Assembly: GCA_030744875.1 (NCBI GenBank)
Contig: JASLPR010000087.1
Coordinates: 1-36,450 of the forward strand
Length of the DNA stretch: 36,450 bases
From: Chloroflexota bacterium
Lineage (GTDB): Bacteria > Chloroflexota > UBA11872 > VXNJ01
Direction: 5' to 3'
Shown: piece by piece, positions 8,249 through 17,471 of the stretch
Layout: every line of letters starts with the position of its first letter
Numbering within the stretch: position 1 is the stretch's first letter
Notes under the pieces: model-generated
The model's database searches: none
The model's input: the letters and a program-made list of their open reading frames with translations, nothing else
Told to the model about the DNA's origin: nothing
Translations under genes and position numbers: made by a program

Positions 8249-8839
8249 CTAGTCGGTTGCGGTGGGCTCTTCGGCGTCTTGGTCTTCCTCGGCACCGCGA
8301 CGGGACCGGGCTTCGGGATCGCCGGGCAATGCCACCCAGGGCGGGGGAATCCGGGTGAGGTTGCGGATGCCGCCGACGTGGTCCTGGATCAGCACGCCGT
8401 CCAGGTGCTCGACTTCGTGCTGGATCGCCTGCGCGAGCAGCCCGCCGGCCTCGATGCTGACGCTGTGTCCGTCCAGGGTGTCGGCGTGGGTGGTGATGTT
8501 GTGGGCGCGCTCGATGTAGGTGATGTAGCCGGGTAGCGAAAGGCAGCCTTCGCGGACCTCGCGGAAATCCTCCAACTCGACGACCTCGGGATTTAGCAGG
8601 ATCAGGAGCTGGGTTTGAGTCCAGTCCAGCTCTTCGGCGTCCATGTCTTCGGGTACCTCAACGACAACCAGGCGCTGGTTGACCCCGACCTGGGGTGCGG
8701 CCAATCCAACACCGTCATGGGCGCGCATCGTCTGGACCATGTCGCGGGCGAGTTCTTGCAGCGTCGGGGTGGCGGTGGTGATGGGGGCGGACTTGAGCCG
8801 CAGGCGCGGGTCACCGACCTGCAGGATTCTCAGTTGCAT
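8249..8839 (-). CDS. def: Peptide deformylase
   Basis: A 196-residue peptide deformylase, which removes the N-formyl group from new proteins. All three family motifs are present: GVGLAAPQVG (residues 43-52), EGCLS with metal ligand C99, and HEVEH (141-145), the HExxH zinc/iron site. About 30 residues after the domain (RSRRGAEEDQDAEEPTATD) are charged and probably disordered. It is transcribed divergently from the M16 peptidase, with a 109-base gap between starts. Its 3' end faces moaB. Usually def lies next to fmt, but no formyltransferase is seen here. Confidence 0.95.
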   Translation of the reverse strand: MQLRILQVGDPRLRLKSAPITTATPTLQELARDMVQTMRAHDGVGLAAPQVGVNQRLVVVEVPEDMDAEELDWTQTQLLILLNPEVVELEDFREVREGCLSLPGYITYIERAHNITTHADTLDGHSVSIEAGGLLAQAIQHEVEHLDGVLIQDHVGGIRNLTRIPPPWVALPGDPEARSRRGAEEDQDAEEPTATD

Positions 8840-8889
8840 GGCGGGTTCGCCTATGGACCGACGGGCATGAGCGCGTAGCCTTGGCGGGG

Positions 8890-8919
8890 AAGCTCGCCTA
8901 TTCTTGCGGTGAGCTTTTT
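8890..8919 (+). terminator. Hairpin with T-tract before the M16 peptidase gene
   Basis: AAGCTCGCC (8890-8898) pairs with GGTGAGCTT (8908-8916), 8 of 9 Watson-Crick pairs plus one wobble, with a 9-base loop and a run of five T (8915-8919). This has the shape of an intrinsic terminator on the + strand. It lies between divergent def and the M16 gene, where it could end antisense transcription across def or act as a leader attenuator. If the M16 promoter lies downstream of it, it has no attenuating role. Confidence 0.5.
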
Positions 8920-8948
8920 ATCTTCAAGCATAAGTATGGGTAGGACCT

Positions 8949-10250
8949 TTGGCCGACAGCAGTATCCGTCCGGTTGACAATTATGAGGTATCGCGGCTGG
9001 CCAACGGAGTGACGGTGGTGTCGGTGACGTTGTCGCACACGCAGGCGGTGACGTATTCGATCCTACTGACCGCGGGCTCGCGGTATGAGGAGGAGCGGCT
9101 GTCGGGTGTGTCGCACTTCGTGGAGCACATCGTGTTCAAGGGCACCGAGTCGTGGGGCTCGGCGAAGGCGATCAGTGAGGCGATTGAAGGTGTCGGGGGA
9201 AGTCTGAACGCCTCGACCGGACGCGAGATCGTGACCTACTACGCGCGGGTGCCGGGGCCGCGATTCGAGCAGGCGGTGTCGGTGATCAGTTCGCTGGTGG
9301 TGGAACCGGTGGTGGAAGCGGACGAGGTGGAGAAGGAGCGGGGGGTGATCCTTGAGGAAATCGCGATGGCCCACGACGATCCGCACTCGCGGGTGGGGAT
9401 GATCTCGTCGGAGGTGACCTACCCGGACCACGCTCTGGGACGGGATATCGCCGGGACGCCGGAGACGCTGGCGAACGTGGGCCACGCCGAACTGCGCGGC
9501 TACCTGGATGGGCAATATGTGCCGTCGTCGGTGGTGGTGGCGGTGGCCGGGAATCGCGAGCATGCGGACGTGGTGGCGGCCGTCGGCGAGAAGATGGGCG
9601 ACTGGCGGATGGGCGCGCCGGAGGCCGAACGGGAATTGACCCGCGGAGTAGGCAAGGGCCAGGCGGTGCGGGTGGAGAACTGGGACAGCGAACAGGCCAA
9701 TATCGTGCTGACGATGCCCGGCATCCGCCAGGATGACCCAGATCGCTGGGCGCTTTCGCTGATAAACATCATCCTCGGCGATGGCATGAGCAGCCGGCTG
9801 TTCCAGAAGATCCGCGAGGAAATGGCGCTGGCCTACTCGGTGTATTCGTTCCCGGTGATGCACAGCGACCAGGGCATCTTTGGCGTCCACGCCGGAGTGA
9901 GCCCGGGGAAGGCGACCACCGCGCTGGAGGCGGTGATGGCGGAACTGGCGGAGTTTGGCAAGACTGTGACCGCGCACGAGTTGGAGATGGCCCGTGAGTA
10001 TGCCCGGGGGCGGTTGCTGCTGGGCACCGAAGACACCCGCGGGGTGGTGCACTGGATCGGCCGGCAGCTAGCGGTGACCGGCAAGATCGTGACCATCGAG
10101 GAGTCGCTGGCGGAGATCGACGGGGTGTCGCTGGACGACATCCGCAAGGTGGCGGAACGGGTGTTGCGGCCCGAAGACTACCGGCTGGCGGTGCTGGGCC
10201 CGTTTGAGGGTGATGGCGGGTTTGAATCGCTGCTGGCGGGGAGCGCCTGA
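8949..10250 (+). CDS. M16 family zinc metallopeptidase (processing-peptidase-like)
   Basis: A 433-residue member of the insulinase/mitochondrial-processing-peptidase family. The inverted zinc motif HFVEH is at residues 56-60, and the third ligand is probably E137 in ERGVILEEIAM, giving the expected 76-residue spacing. The second, non-catalytic M16 domain follows with the typical RxxLF-like segment MSSRLFQKIREEMALAYSVYS. There is no signal peptide, so it is probably cytosolic or membrane-associated. Related bacterial genes often sit near def or dut, which fits the neighbouring def. Translation seems to start at TTG 8949 with GGTAGG just upstream. The protein degrades peptides; the precise substrate cannot be told. 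Confidence 0.92.
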   Translation: MADSSIRPVDNYEVSRLANGVTVVSVTLSHTQAVTYSILLTAGSRYEEERLSGVSHFVEHIVFKGTESWGSAKAISEAIEGVGGSLNASTGREIVTYYARVPGPRFEQAVSVISSLVVEPVVEADEVEKERGVILEEIAMAHDDPHSRVGMISSEVTYPDHALGRDIAGTPETLANVGHAELRGYLDGQYVPSSVVVAVAGNREHADVVAAVGEKMGDWRMGAPEAERELTRGVGKGQAVRVENWDSEQANIVLTMPGIRQDDPDRWALSLINIILGDGMSSRLFQKIREEMALAYSVYSFPVMHSDQGIFGVHAGVSPGKATTALEAVMAELAEFGKTVTAHELEMAREYARGRLLLGTEDTRGVVHWIGRQLAVTGKIVTIEESLAEIDGVSLDDIRKVAERVLRPEDYRLAVLGPFEGDGGFESLLAGSA

Positions 10251-10258
10251 GCGGGCCG

Positions 10259-11407
10259 GTGGCGACGTGGATGGCCGGCGGCACGGTGCTGACGCTGGGG
10301 GGAAGGGTGGCCGGAGGCCATGTCGAGATTGTTGACGGGCGGGTGGCGGGAGTCGGCGCGGGCGCCGGCGCGCCGGCGCCGGGCGATGAAGTAATCGATG
10401 CGGAAGGCCTGTTTGTCGCGCCGGGCTTCGTGGATACCCACATCCACGGAATCGGCGGATTCGACGCGATGGCCGGGGAGGCCGGGGTGCGGGGGATGGC
10501 GCGGGAGTTGGCGAAGCACGGCGTGACGGCCTTCCTGCCGACGCTGGCGAGCGCGCCGCCGCCGGAACTGGCCGGGCTGGTGGCGGAGATCGCCCCGCTC
10601 AAAACGGCCGGTGCACGGATGGCCGGGCTGCATCTGGAGGGGCCGTTCCTGGACCCGCGGGCGCCGGGGATGTTCGCGCCGGAGGACTTCCGGCCCTTCG
10701 ATGTGGATGAGCTTGAGGCGCTGGTGAAGGCCGGCGATGGGGCGCTGCAGCTGATGACGCTGGCCTGCCAGGGCGCGCGGGCCGACGCCCTGGCGCGGAT
10801 AATTATGGCCGGGATCGTGCCGTCGCTGGGGCACGCGGCCGGGACCTACGCCGAGGCGAAGAGGGCCATCGAACACGGACTGGCGCGCTGTACCCACTGC
10901 TTCAACGCGATGACCGGCATGCACCACCGCGAGCCGGGGATCGCCGGGGCGATGCTGGAGCACGACGCGGTGACGGCGGAGTTGATATTGGACGGCATCC
11001 ACGTCCACCCGGCAATGGCGCGGCTGCTGTTTGAACGAAAGGGCGCGGAGGGCGTTGCGCTGGTGTCGGACGCGATGCCGTTTGCCGGACGGGGCGAAGG
11101 AGCCTTCGACTGGCGCGGCTACCAGATCACGGTCGCCGGCGGCGCGGCGCGGATTCCGACCGGTAACCTGGCCGGGAGCGTGTTGATGCTGGACGGGGCC
11201 GTCCGGAACGCGGTCGAGTATCTGGATGTGCCGCCGGAACTGGCCGTGGAGATGGCGAGCCTGACGCCGGCGCGATCGGCCGGTCTGGAGGATGAACACG
11301 GCAAGCTGGAGCCGGGCCGGCGGGCGGATGTGGTGCTTCTGGACGCGGAGTTGCAGCCGGTGCGCACGCTGGTGGGCGGGACGACGGTGTGGGCGGCGGG
11401 GATCTAG
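10259..11407 (+). CDS. nagA: N-acetylglucosamine-6-phosphate deacetylase
   Basis: A 382-residue amidohydrolase that removes acetate from GlcNAc-6-phosphate to give glucosamine-6-phosphate. Metal and catalytic residues are visible: HIHG (H61, H63), HLEGPFLDP with E127, LGHAAGTY with H192, CTHCFNAM with H213, DGIHVHP, and LVSDAM with the catalytic aspartate. These match NagA rather than other amidohydrolases. It starts at GTG 10259, nine bases after the M16 stop, or at ATG 10271. No nagB or GlcNAc transporter is beside it; the ROK kinase at 19.3-20.3 kb could supply the phosphorylated sugar. Its stop is three bases from the end of the convergent broken lipoprotein gene. Confidence 0.95.
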   Translation: MATWMAGGTVLTLGGRVAGGHVEIVDGRVAGVGAGAGAPAPGDEVIDAEGLFVAPGFVDTHIHGIGGFDAMAGEAGVRGMARELAKHGVTAFLPTLASAPPPELAGLVAEIAPLKTAGARMAGLHLEGPFLDPRAPGMFAPEDFRPFDVDELEALVKAGDGALQLMTLACQGARADALARIIMAGIVPSLGHAAGTYAEAKRAIEHGLARCTHCFNAMTGMHHREPGIAGAMLEHDAVTAELILDGIHVHPAMARLLFERKGAEGVALVSDAMPFAGRGEGAFDWRGYQITVAGGAARIPTGNLAGSVLMLDGAVRNAVEYLDVPPELAVEMASLTPARSAGLEDEHGKLEPGRRADVVLLDAELQPVRTLVGGTTVWAAGI

Positions 11408-11410
11408 CGG

Positions 11411-12644
11411 CTATTCGCTCGCCGGGATCGGGCTGGAGGTGAGGATCTGGAAATCGTAGGTGACGGTCAGGGATGCGCAGCTGTCGCCTTCGGGATCGGC
11501 GGACAGGTTGGTGGTGTAGTCCAGAGAGATGTGGCCGGTGAAGGTGGTGTCGGTGTAGGCGCCGTCACCGTTGACGCCCACCCGGCTGTCGGCGCCCATG
11601 TCCTGGTCGAAGGTGTCGAAATCGAAATCTTCGTCGGCGTAGGTTCCGGAGAAGTTGAACGTGGGCGTATGGCTCCCGGTGAGCCGGATCTCGCCCCGGT
11701 CGGGACTGGCGTCGTCGTCGCCGAGGACGAAGTACTCGATGTAGTAGGTGTTGCCGTCCCAGGTGGCGGCGACGGTGACGGAGCCGTCGGCGAGTAGCTG
11801 GATTTCGTAGTCGACCCGGGCGGTGTATTCCATGCGGGTGCGGGCGCCGTATTCGGATTGCAGGACCACGGCGACGGTCCCGGTGGCGGTGAAGCCGGAG
11901 GCCGGCGAGGCGTCGACTTCGCCGACCTGGACCGAGAGGCTAACGGTGGCGGTGAGGGTGACCGGGTAGCGGCCGGCCGATCGGGTACATGAAGAGGTTC
12001 GAGTCGCCGATTGCCAGCGGGGTGTCCACGCGGCCGGGGCCGATGGCTTCAATGATGATTTCGCCGCGGGCGACTTGGTATAGCTCGCGCTGGACGATCT
12101 CGACGCCGTCATACTGCGTCTCAAATTCGGCCGCCTGAAGGTCGCGAAAACGGGGCGCGAGGGTGACGTCTTCGACGGTGTAGGTGACCAGGGCGTGGCC
12201 CGAGAGTTGGCCGTCGTCTTCTCTATGTCGGACAGCCGGAAGCGGTGGGTGCCCCGGGCGTAGAATTCGTTTTCGTCAAAGCCGAAGCGCCGTATCTGGA
12301 GCAGGCCGCCCTTCGCGGCGACCACCGGCGCGCCGGGAGTGAAGACGGCGCCGTAGGCGTTCATGACGTAGACGTTGGCCTCGCTGCGGAAGTTGCGGAA
12401 GCCGGCGAGCGGGTCGCGGCAACTGCGATAGGGGGCGGTTAGCTGCTCCGGTGTGGCTTCGCCGGCGGCGATGCGGAGATCTCGGTGCGGGTGACGAACT
12501 GGCAGGCAAGCGGAGCGGAGGATGTGGGGATGGTGGTGGGGCATTGTCCGGCAAAGCGAGGCGGGCGCGAGCGCCGCTACAGCCACCGGCGACGCTTGCG
12601 CCGGCGGCGAGGGCGGCTCCGAACAACTTACGACGGGTCAGCAT
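11411..12644 (-). pseudogene. Tat-type lipoprotein of unknown function, broken by several frameshifts
   Basis: No single frame spans this gene. It begins with MLTRRKLFGAALAAGASVAG then GC, a twin-arginine signal with a lipobox. Coding-like sequence then jumps frame near 12565 (segment with CQFVTRTEI), near 12480 (IAAGEATPEQLTAPYRSC to RLSDIE), near 12220 (GQLSGHALVTYTVEDVTL to NLFMYPIG) and near 11985 (YPVTLTATVSLSVQ to the end). The frames are supported by residue composition and continuity, not by a known family. The C-terminal half is rich in T, S, D and alternating hydrophobics, suggesting beta-sandwich folds. I do not recognise it. At least four one-base shifts mean a decayed gene or a badly assembled stretch. 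It ends in TAG, convergent with nagA. Confidence 0.7.
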
Positions 12645-12791
12645 GGCCACTCTTGCGGGGGCGAGGTTGCCGGCAGGGTAGCAAACCGGGGAGGCATTGC
12701 CTCCTTCTTCTGGACACACAGTGGCTCTTCGGTCGGATTCAGGCGTGGAGTTCCCGGGTCGTTCGGGCCCCAGGGCCCTCCTGACCTGCCT

Positions 12792-13788
12792 TCAGCTGCC
12801 GGTATCGAAGAGTTGATGCCACGATTCGGCGTCGAAGATGTGCCTCAACACGTCCTCCCAACGCTTCGGCCAGAGGTCCGGCCAGGCGAATTCCGCCGGC
12901 TCGGCTGCGAGCATACGTAGCTTGAGGAGACCGAAGTCGGGCTCGCCTCCGTATCCCTGAAGGAGAGCTTCCCACCACCGCGTGGTAACAGGCAGCAGGC
13001 TGGCGAGTTCGATACCCAGCTTCAAGAAGTCCTCACCGACATAACCGGCGGACGCCACTTCCATGTCGACCGTCCCGGTGATTGACCAGGCGCCGCCGGA
13101 CTGCACCAGAAAGAAGTGATGTGCGTGACAATCTCCGTGCACGAAATGAGGCGTGGCGTACTCCGACCGAAGCCGGTTGGGGATCGTCGCGATCAGATTC
13201 TCCAATCGCTCCCGAATGCCGGCCGTGAGTTGCGGGGAATGCGCCTGGAAGGTGTCCAGGGCGCTCTCGTACCGTGCTTCCGCCGTCCAGCATCGGTGAC
13301 GCCATTCTTCGGGAGGAGGTGAGGTGGGGCCATGCTTTCTGGTGATGTAGCCGGGGTAGGGGAAGGCTATCGCATGCATCCGACGCATGTAGTCGCCGAC
13401 ACGGAGCATCAAGGGGACGGGGTCCTCGCCCTGCCGTAGCAGAGATACCAGTGATCGCCCGGGCACGGCCTGGGTCAGAAGAAAGGGCCATCCAGGCGGG
13501 CCCCGGGGGACGTCTTCGGCGAGGAGTAGCTCAGGCGCCGCCAGGCCGTTGACCCGGAGACATCGCAGCGCGCTTGCCTCGTGGGTCACCGGGCCGCCGT
13601 TGGGTGTCGCGTCGGGCGTGTACCACGGCTTCGTAAAGGCCTTCAGGTAGAACGTTTCCTCGTCGGCGCGTAATCGCCAGACGTGGTTGTACTCGTGGAT
13701 GATCTCTAAAACTGGCTACTCCGGTGATTCCGGCTCGGCGAAGCACTTCGCATGCCCGGTCCGGTGTCAGCGACGGCGGATTATGCAT
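12792..13788 (-). pseudogene. Aminoglycoside-phosphotransferase-like kinase, frameshifted
   Basis: The N-terminus (MHNPPSLTPDRACEVLRRAG, from ATG 13788) is in one frame and the rest (EIIHEYNHVWRLRADEETFY onward) in another. The switch falls at a run of four T on the coding strand (13708-13711); one T fewer would restore a protein of about 330 residues. The C-terminal part has FVHGDCHAHHF, the Brenner-type motif of the APH/choline kinase fold, and TVDMEVAS in place of the usual IDWE metal site. The last Asn of HGDxHxxN is not conserved. Substrate unknown; resistance should not be assumed. It lies 13 bases after glpK on the same strand. It could be a true pseudogene or a homopolymer sequencing error. 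Confidence 0.75.
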
Positions 13789-13801
13789 GGGGAGTCAGGC
13801 C

Positions 13802-15286
13802 CTAGGTCCAGTCCTTCGCGCGGTCGAGGGCGCGGGACCACTGGCGGCGGCGAGCGGGGACGGTGGGGTCGTCGGCCGGGTGGAACTGGCGGTCGGGGGT
13901 CCAGATGGAACGAATCTCTTCAAGGTCATTCCAGAAGCCGATTTCGAGTCCGGTGAGCAAGGCCGATCCCATGGCGGTGGTCTCGACGTTGGCCGGGCGG
14001 GCGACGCGGCAGCCAATGAAATCGGCCTGCATCTGCATGAGTAAATCATTTTGGGCAGCGCCGCCGTCGACCCGTATCTCCGACGGCGCGACGCCGGATT
14101 CGAGCGCCATGATCTCGGCGACGTCGGCGACCTGGTGGGCGATGGACTCGAGTCCGGCGCGGACGATGTGGGCCGGGCCGGCCTCCTGGGTCAGGCCGTG
14201 GATCAGCCCGCGGGCGGCCGGGTCCCAGTGGGGCGCGCCGAGACCGACGAATGCCGGCACGAAGACGACCCCGGCGGTGTCTGGCACCGAGGCGGCGAGC
14301 GTTTCGGATTCGGCGGCGGTCTGGATGAGCCCGAGCTGGTCGCGGAGCCACTGGATGACCGCGCCGCCGATGAAGACGCTGCCTTCGAGGGCGTAGGTGG
14401 TTGCGGAACCGATCTGCCAGGCGACGGTGGTGAGCAAGCCGTTTTCGGAGGGGCGGGGAGTGAGGCCGGTGTTGGCGAGCAGGAAGCAGCCGGTTCCGTA
14501 CGTGGACTTGACCATGCCCGGGTCGAAGCAGGCCTGGCCGAAGAGTGCAGCGTGCTGGTCGCCGGCGATGCCGCCAATGGTGAGCCCGTCTGGAATCGGA
14601 GCGGCGCCGGCGGTGACGCCGAACTTGCCGGTGGTGGGGACGATTTCCGGAAGTAGAGCGGCAGGGACGTTGAGAATCTTGAGCAGGTCGTCGTCCCAGG
14701 CGGGGCCGTCGAGATTGGCAAGCATGGTGCGGGAGGCGTTGGTGGCGTCGATGCGGTGCTCGGCGCCGTTGGTGAGCTTCCAGAGCAGCCAGGAGTCAAC
14801 GGTGCCGAAGCGGGCCTGACCGGCCTCGGCGGCGGCCCGCAGGGTCGGGTCGGAGTCGAGTAGCCAGGCGATCTTGGTGCCGGAAAAGTAAGGATCGATG
14901 ACCAGCCCGGTGCGCTCGCGGATGAGATCGGTGTGGCCGGCGGCGGTGAGCTCGGCGCAGCGCTCGGCGGTGCGGCGGCATTGCCAGACGATGGCCGGGG
15001 CTAGGGCGCGGCCGGAGGCGGAATCCCAGAGAATCGTCGTCTCGCGCTGATTGGTGATGCCGAGGGCGACCGGGACCACGCCAGTGCCGCTGAGGGCTGC
15101 GACAGCGGCGGCCAACACGGACTGCCAGATGGCCTCGGGATCCTGCTCGACCCAGCCGTCGTGGGGGAAGCTGGAAGCGACGGTGGCGTAGCCGCGGGAG
15201 AGGATGGCGCCATCGCGGGCGACCGTGAGGCAGGTGGTTCCGGTGGTGCCCTGATCGATGGCGAGGATGCAATCGGTGTGAGGCAA
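13802..15286 (-). CDS. glpK: Glycerol kinase
   Basis: A 494-residue FGGY-family kinase that phosphorylates glycerol to glycerol-3-phosphate. The N-terminal phosphate loop is AIDQGTTGTTC, followed by GITNQRETTILWD, VWQCRRTAERC and DPYFSGTKIAWLL, which are specific to glycerol kinases. GGIAGDQHAALFGQACFDPG carries the catalytic-region aspartate, and the second FGGY signature is near GLESIAHQVADV. Length is normal and the frame is intact, unlike the next two genes on this strand. Translation appears to start at TTG 15286. No glpF or glpD is adjacent. It is divergent from the Nudix gene. Confidence 0.96.
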   Translation of the reverse strand: MPHTDCILAIDQGTTGTTCLTVARDGAILSRGYATVASSFPHDGWVEQDPEAIWQSVLAAAVAALSGTGVVPVALGITNQRETTILWDSASGRALAPAIVWQCRRTAERCAELTAAGHTDLIRERTGLVIDPYFSGTKIAWLLDSDPTLRAAAEAGQARFGTVDSWLLWKLTNGAEHRIDATNASRTMLANLDGPAWDDDLLKILNVPAALLPEIVPTTGKFGVTAGAAPIPDGLTIGGIAGDQHAALFGQACFDPGMVKSTYGTGCFLLANTGLTPRPSENGLLTTVAWQIGSATTYALEGSVFIGGAVIQWLRDQLGLIQTAAESETLAASVPDTAGVVFVPAFVGLGAPHWDPAARGLIHGLTQEAGPAHIVRAGLESIAHQVADVAEIMALESGVAPSEIRVDGGAAQNDLLMQMQADFIGCRVARPANVETTAMGSALLTGLEIGFWNDLEEIRSIWTPDRQFHPADDPTVPARRRQWSRALDRAKDWT

Positions 15287-15340
15287 AAGGGGCCGTCCCG
15301 GGCTCGGGGAGGAAGCGCCGAAAGGCTAGCACAGAGGCGC

Positions 15341-15346
15341 TAGAAT
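15341..15346 (+). promoter_or_regulatory. Possible -10 element (TAGAAT) upstream of the Nudix gene
   Basis: TAGAAT sits in the short divergent gap between glpK and the Nudix gene, within the context GCTAGAAT that recurs at 30717-30724. If it is the -10 box, transcription would start near 15353. That would exclude TTG 15346 as the translation start and favour GTG 15358 or ATG 15382. No clear -35 is seen. Confidence 0.3.
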
Positions 15347-15381
15347 TGAGCCAGGGAGTGGATCAGGCGATTCGGAACGAA

Positions 15382-15843
15382 ATGGCGACTGGCGAGGAGC
15401 TGCGGCCAACGGACGCGGAAGGGACTACGCATTCGGCGGGCGGGGTGCCGTTTCGCCGAACGGAGCGCGGGATTCAGTTTGCCCTGGTGCGGAGCCACAC
15501 CGGCAACTGGGTGCTGCCGAAGGGCGGGATTGAACCGGGTGAGACGGCCGAGCAGGCGGCGGTGCGCGAGATCGCCGAGGAAACCGGGCTCGATACGGAA
15601 TTGACCGAGCACCTGGGCGATGTGCGCTATCACTTCATGGTGGGCGAGCGCCGGTTGGACAAGGAAGTTACGCACTACCTGGCGCGGGTGGTCGGCGGCT
15701 GCCTGAAGCACGACCCGGTGGAGCACGTGGCGTCGGCGTGGTTTGGCAGCGAAGAGGCGACGAAGGTGGCGCGCTTCCCCAACGAGATCCGGATGATTGA
15801 GCGGGCGGGGGCGGCGCTGCGACGGGCCGCCGGCGCGACTTGA
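15382..15843 (+). CDS. Nudix hydrolase (MutT/AP4A hydrolase-like)
   Basis: A small Nudix protein of 153 residues from ATG 15382. The complete Nudix box runs from GGIEPGETAEQAAVRE through IAEETGL, matching G-x5-E-x7-R-E-U-x-E-E-x-G-U. It begins with AGGVPFRRTERGIQFALVRS, and the WVLPKGG lead-in is typical of the Ap4A/(di)nucleoside polyphosphate hydrolase group. Substrate unknown; house-cleaning of nucleotide derivatives is plausible. The start is uncertain: GTG 15358 is also in frame, and TTG 15346 overlaps the proposed -10 box. The stop overlaps the TTG of the next gene (TTGA), suggesting coupling to the substrate-binding protein. Confidence 0.9.
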   Translation: MATGEELRPTDAEGTTHSAGGVPFRRTERGIQFALVRSHTGNWVLPKGGIEPGETAEQAAVREIAEETGLDTELTEHLGDVRYHFMVGERRLDKEVTHYLARVVGGCLKHDPVEHVASAWFGSEEATKVARFPNEIRMIERAGAALRRAAGAT

Positions 15844-17471
15844 GCCTGAGCCGCTGGCTGATGGGGCTGGCGCTGACGCTGGTGCTGGCCGGCTGCGCGG
15901 TGGTGTCGGCGGCGGAGGCGCCGGGTAACCCGGTCATCGCCCGAGGCGCCCCGGAGACCGAGGCGAGGCCGGCGGCGGAGGCCGGCCACCTGCGCACGGT
16001 CGGCTCGCGGGCCGTGACACTGGACCCGGCGCTAGTGCGCGACGTGGGCTCGGCGGGCTATGTGCTGGAGATCTTCGCCGGGCTGGTGAAGCTGAATACC
16101 GGGCTGGAATTGGCCCCGGACTTGGCCGAGACGTGGGATGTGTCGACCGACGGGCTGACTTACACGTTCCACCTGCGGCCCGGGATCGGCTTCGCCGAGG
16201 GGCGCGAAATCACTTCGACGGATGTGGTCTTTTCGATTGAGCGGGCGCTGTCGCCGCGGATGGCCTCACCGGTATCGGTGGTGTACCTGGGCGATATCGC
16301 CGGGGCGCTCGAATACCACGAAGGCGCGGCGGAACGGGTGAGCGGGCTGAGCGCGCCGGACCCGCGGACGGTGCGGATCGAACTGCGGCGACCGGCGGCG
16401 GTGTTCCTGTCCAAGCTGACCCACCCGGTGTCGTTTGTGGTCGATCGCGAAGAAGTGGACGAAGCGGAGTGGTTCAAAGACCCCAACGAGAGCGGGCCTT
16501 TCCTGTTGTGGCGCTGGCGGGAGCGCGAGGAAATCGTCCTGGTGCGCAATGACGAGTACCACACCCCGGCGCTGCTGGAGGGGGTGACGATCGCCATCGT
16601 GGGGGGTGGGGAAGGCTTGCTGGGCTACGAGACCGGCGAAATGGACATCGTGCCGATCGGCGGGCGCAACGTGGATCGTTTCCGTAACAGCGGCGAGCGC
16701 TTTAGCGACGACTACGTGGCGGCGCCGCAACTATCGCTGTTCTACGTCGGCTTCAACACGCAAGTGCCGCCGTTTGACGATGTGCACGTGCGCCGGGCTT
16801 TCGTGCTGGCGATCGATATGGACAAGATCAACCGGGTGACCTTTCGCGGCCACGGGCAGACCGCCAACGGCATCCTGCCGGCCGGGCTGCCGGGGCACGA
16901 CCCGGACCGCGAGGCGCTGGGCTATGACCCTCAGGAAGCCCGCCGCGAACTGAGCCTTTCGCGCTACGGCAGCGCTGCGAACCTGCCCGATGTGACCTTC
17001 CTGATGGCCGGCAGCGGGTTGCTGCCGTCGCAGGACACGGAGGCCATTCTCCACTTCCTGCGCGAGAACCTGGGGGTTACGGTGCGGATGCAGGCGATCG
17101 ATTTTGCGGGCTTCCTGCTGGAGGTCGGAGATCCGGAGCACGGGCACCAGATGATCCGCTTCGGCTGGGTGGCCGACTACCCGGACCCGGATAACTTCCT
17201 GGAGTTCCTGTTCCTGAGCGGCTCTCCGGAGAACGCCACTCGCTACTCGAACCCGGAAGTGGACGCCCTGCTGGAGGAGGCGCGGGTGGAATCGGACGCC
17301 GAGCGGCGCTACCAGCTTTACCGGCAGGCGGAGGATTTGATCATCGCGGATGGGGTGGTGCTGCCGATGCAGTTCGGGGTGGATCACTACCTGGTGCAGC
17401 CCTATGTGCGCGGCTTCACGCCGGCCAGCAATTTGCAGGAGTGGATGTCGACGGTCTGGATCGATGACTAG
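15840..17471 (+). CDS. ABC transporter substrate-binding lipoprotein, oligopeptide/nickel type (first copy)
   Basis: A 543-residue solute-binding protein of the SBP family 5 (DppA/OppA/NikA). The N-terminus (LALTLVLAGC) is a lipoprotein signal with the lipid-modified cysteine at about C19. The mature part has the family's SRAVTLDPALV opening, LAPDLAETWDVSTDGLTYTF with RPGIGF, and DVHVRRAFVLAIDMDKI. The protein would be anchored outside the membrane and hand ligand to a permease, but no permease or ATPase gene is present in the window. The proposed TTG start overlaps the Nudix stop. It ends in TAG and is followed with no gap by a second binding protein in the same frame. Ligand cannot be told from sequence. 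Confidence 0.92.
   Translation: MSLSRWLMGLALTLVLAGCAVVSAAEAPGNPVIARGAPETEARPAAEAGHLRTVGSRAVTLDPALVRDVGSAGYVLEIFAGLVKLNTGLELAPDLAETWDVSTDGLTYTFHLRPGIGFAEGREITSTDVVFSIERALSPRMASPVSVVYLGDIAGALEYHEGAAERVSGLSAPDPRTVRIELRRPAAVFLSKLTHPVSFVVDREEVDEAEWFKDPNESGPFLLWRWREREEIVLVRNDEYHTPALLEGVTIAIVGGGEGLLGYETGEMDIVPIGGRNVDRFRNSGERFSDDYVAAPQLSLFYVGFNTQVPPFDDVHVRRAFVLAIDMDKINRVTFRGHGQTANGILPAGLPGHDPDREALGYDPQEARRELSLSRYGSAANLPDVTFLMAGSGLLPSQDTEAILHFLRENLGVTVRMQAIDFAGFLLEVGDPEHGHQMIRFGWVADYPDPDNFLEFLFLSGSPENATRYSNPEVDALLEEARVESDAERRYQLYRQAEDLIIADGVVLPMQFGVDHYLVQPYVRGFTPASNLQEWMSTVWIDD

Noticed and set aside
12792-13788. Antibiotic resistance by the phosphotransferase-like gene
   Set aside because: The fold is shared by many kinases, the key Asn is missing and the gene is frameshifted, so resistance cannot be inferred.
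15346-15381. TTG 15346 as the Nudix start
   Set aside because: It overlaps the probable -10 box TAGAAT, and the family homology begins well after ATG 15382. GTG 15358 remains possible.
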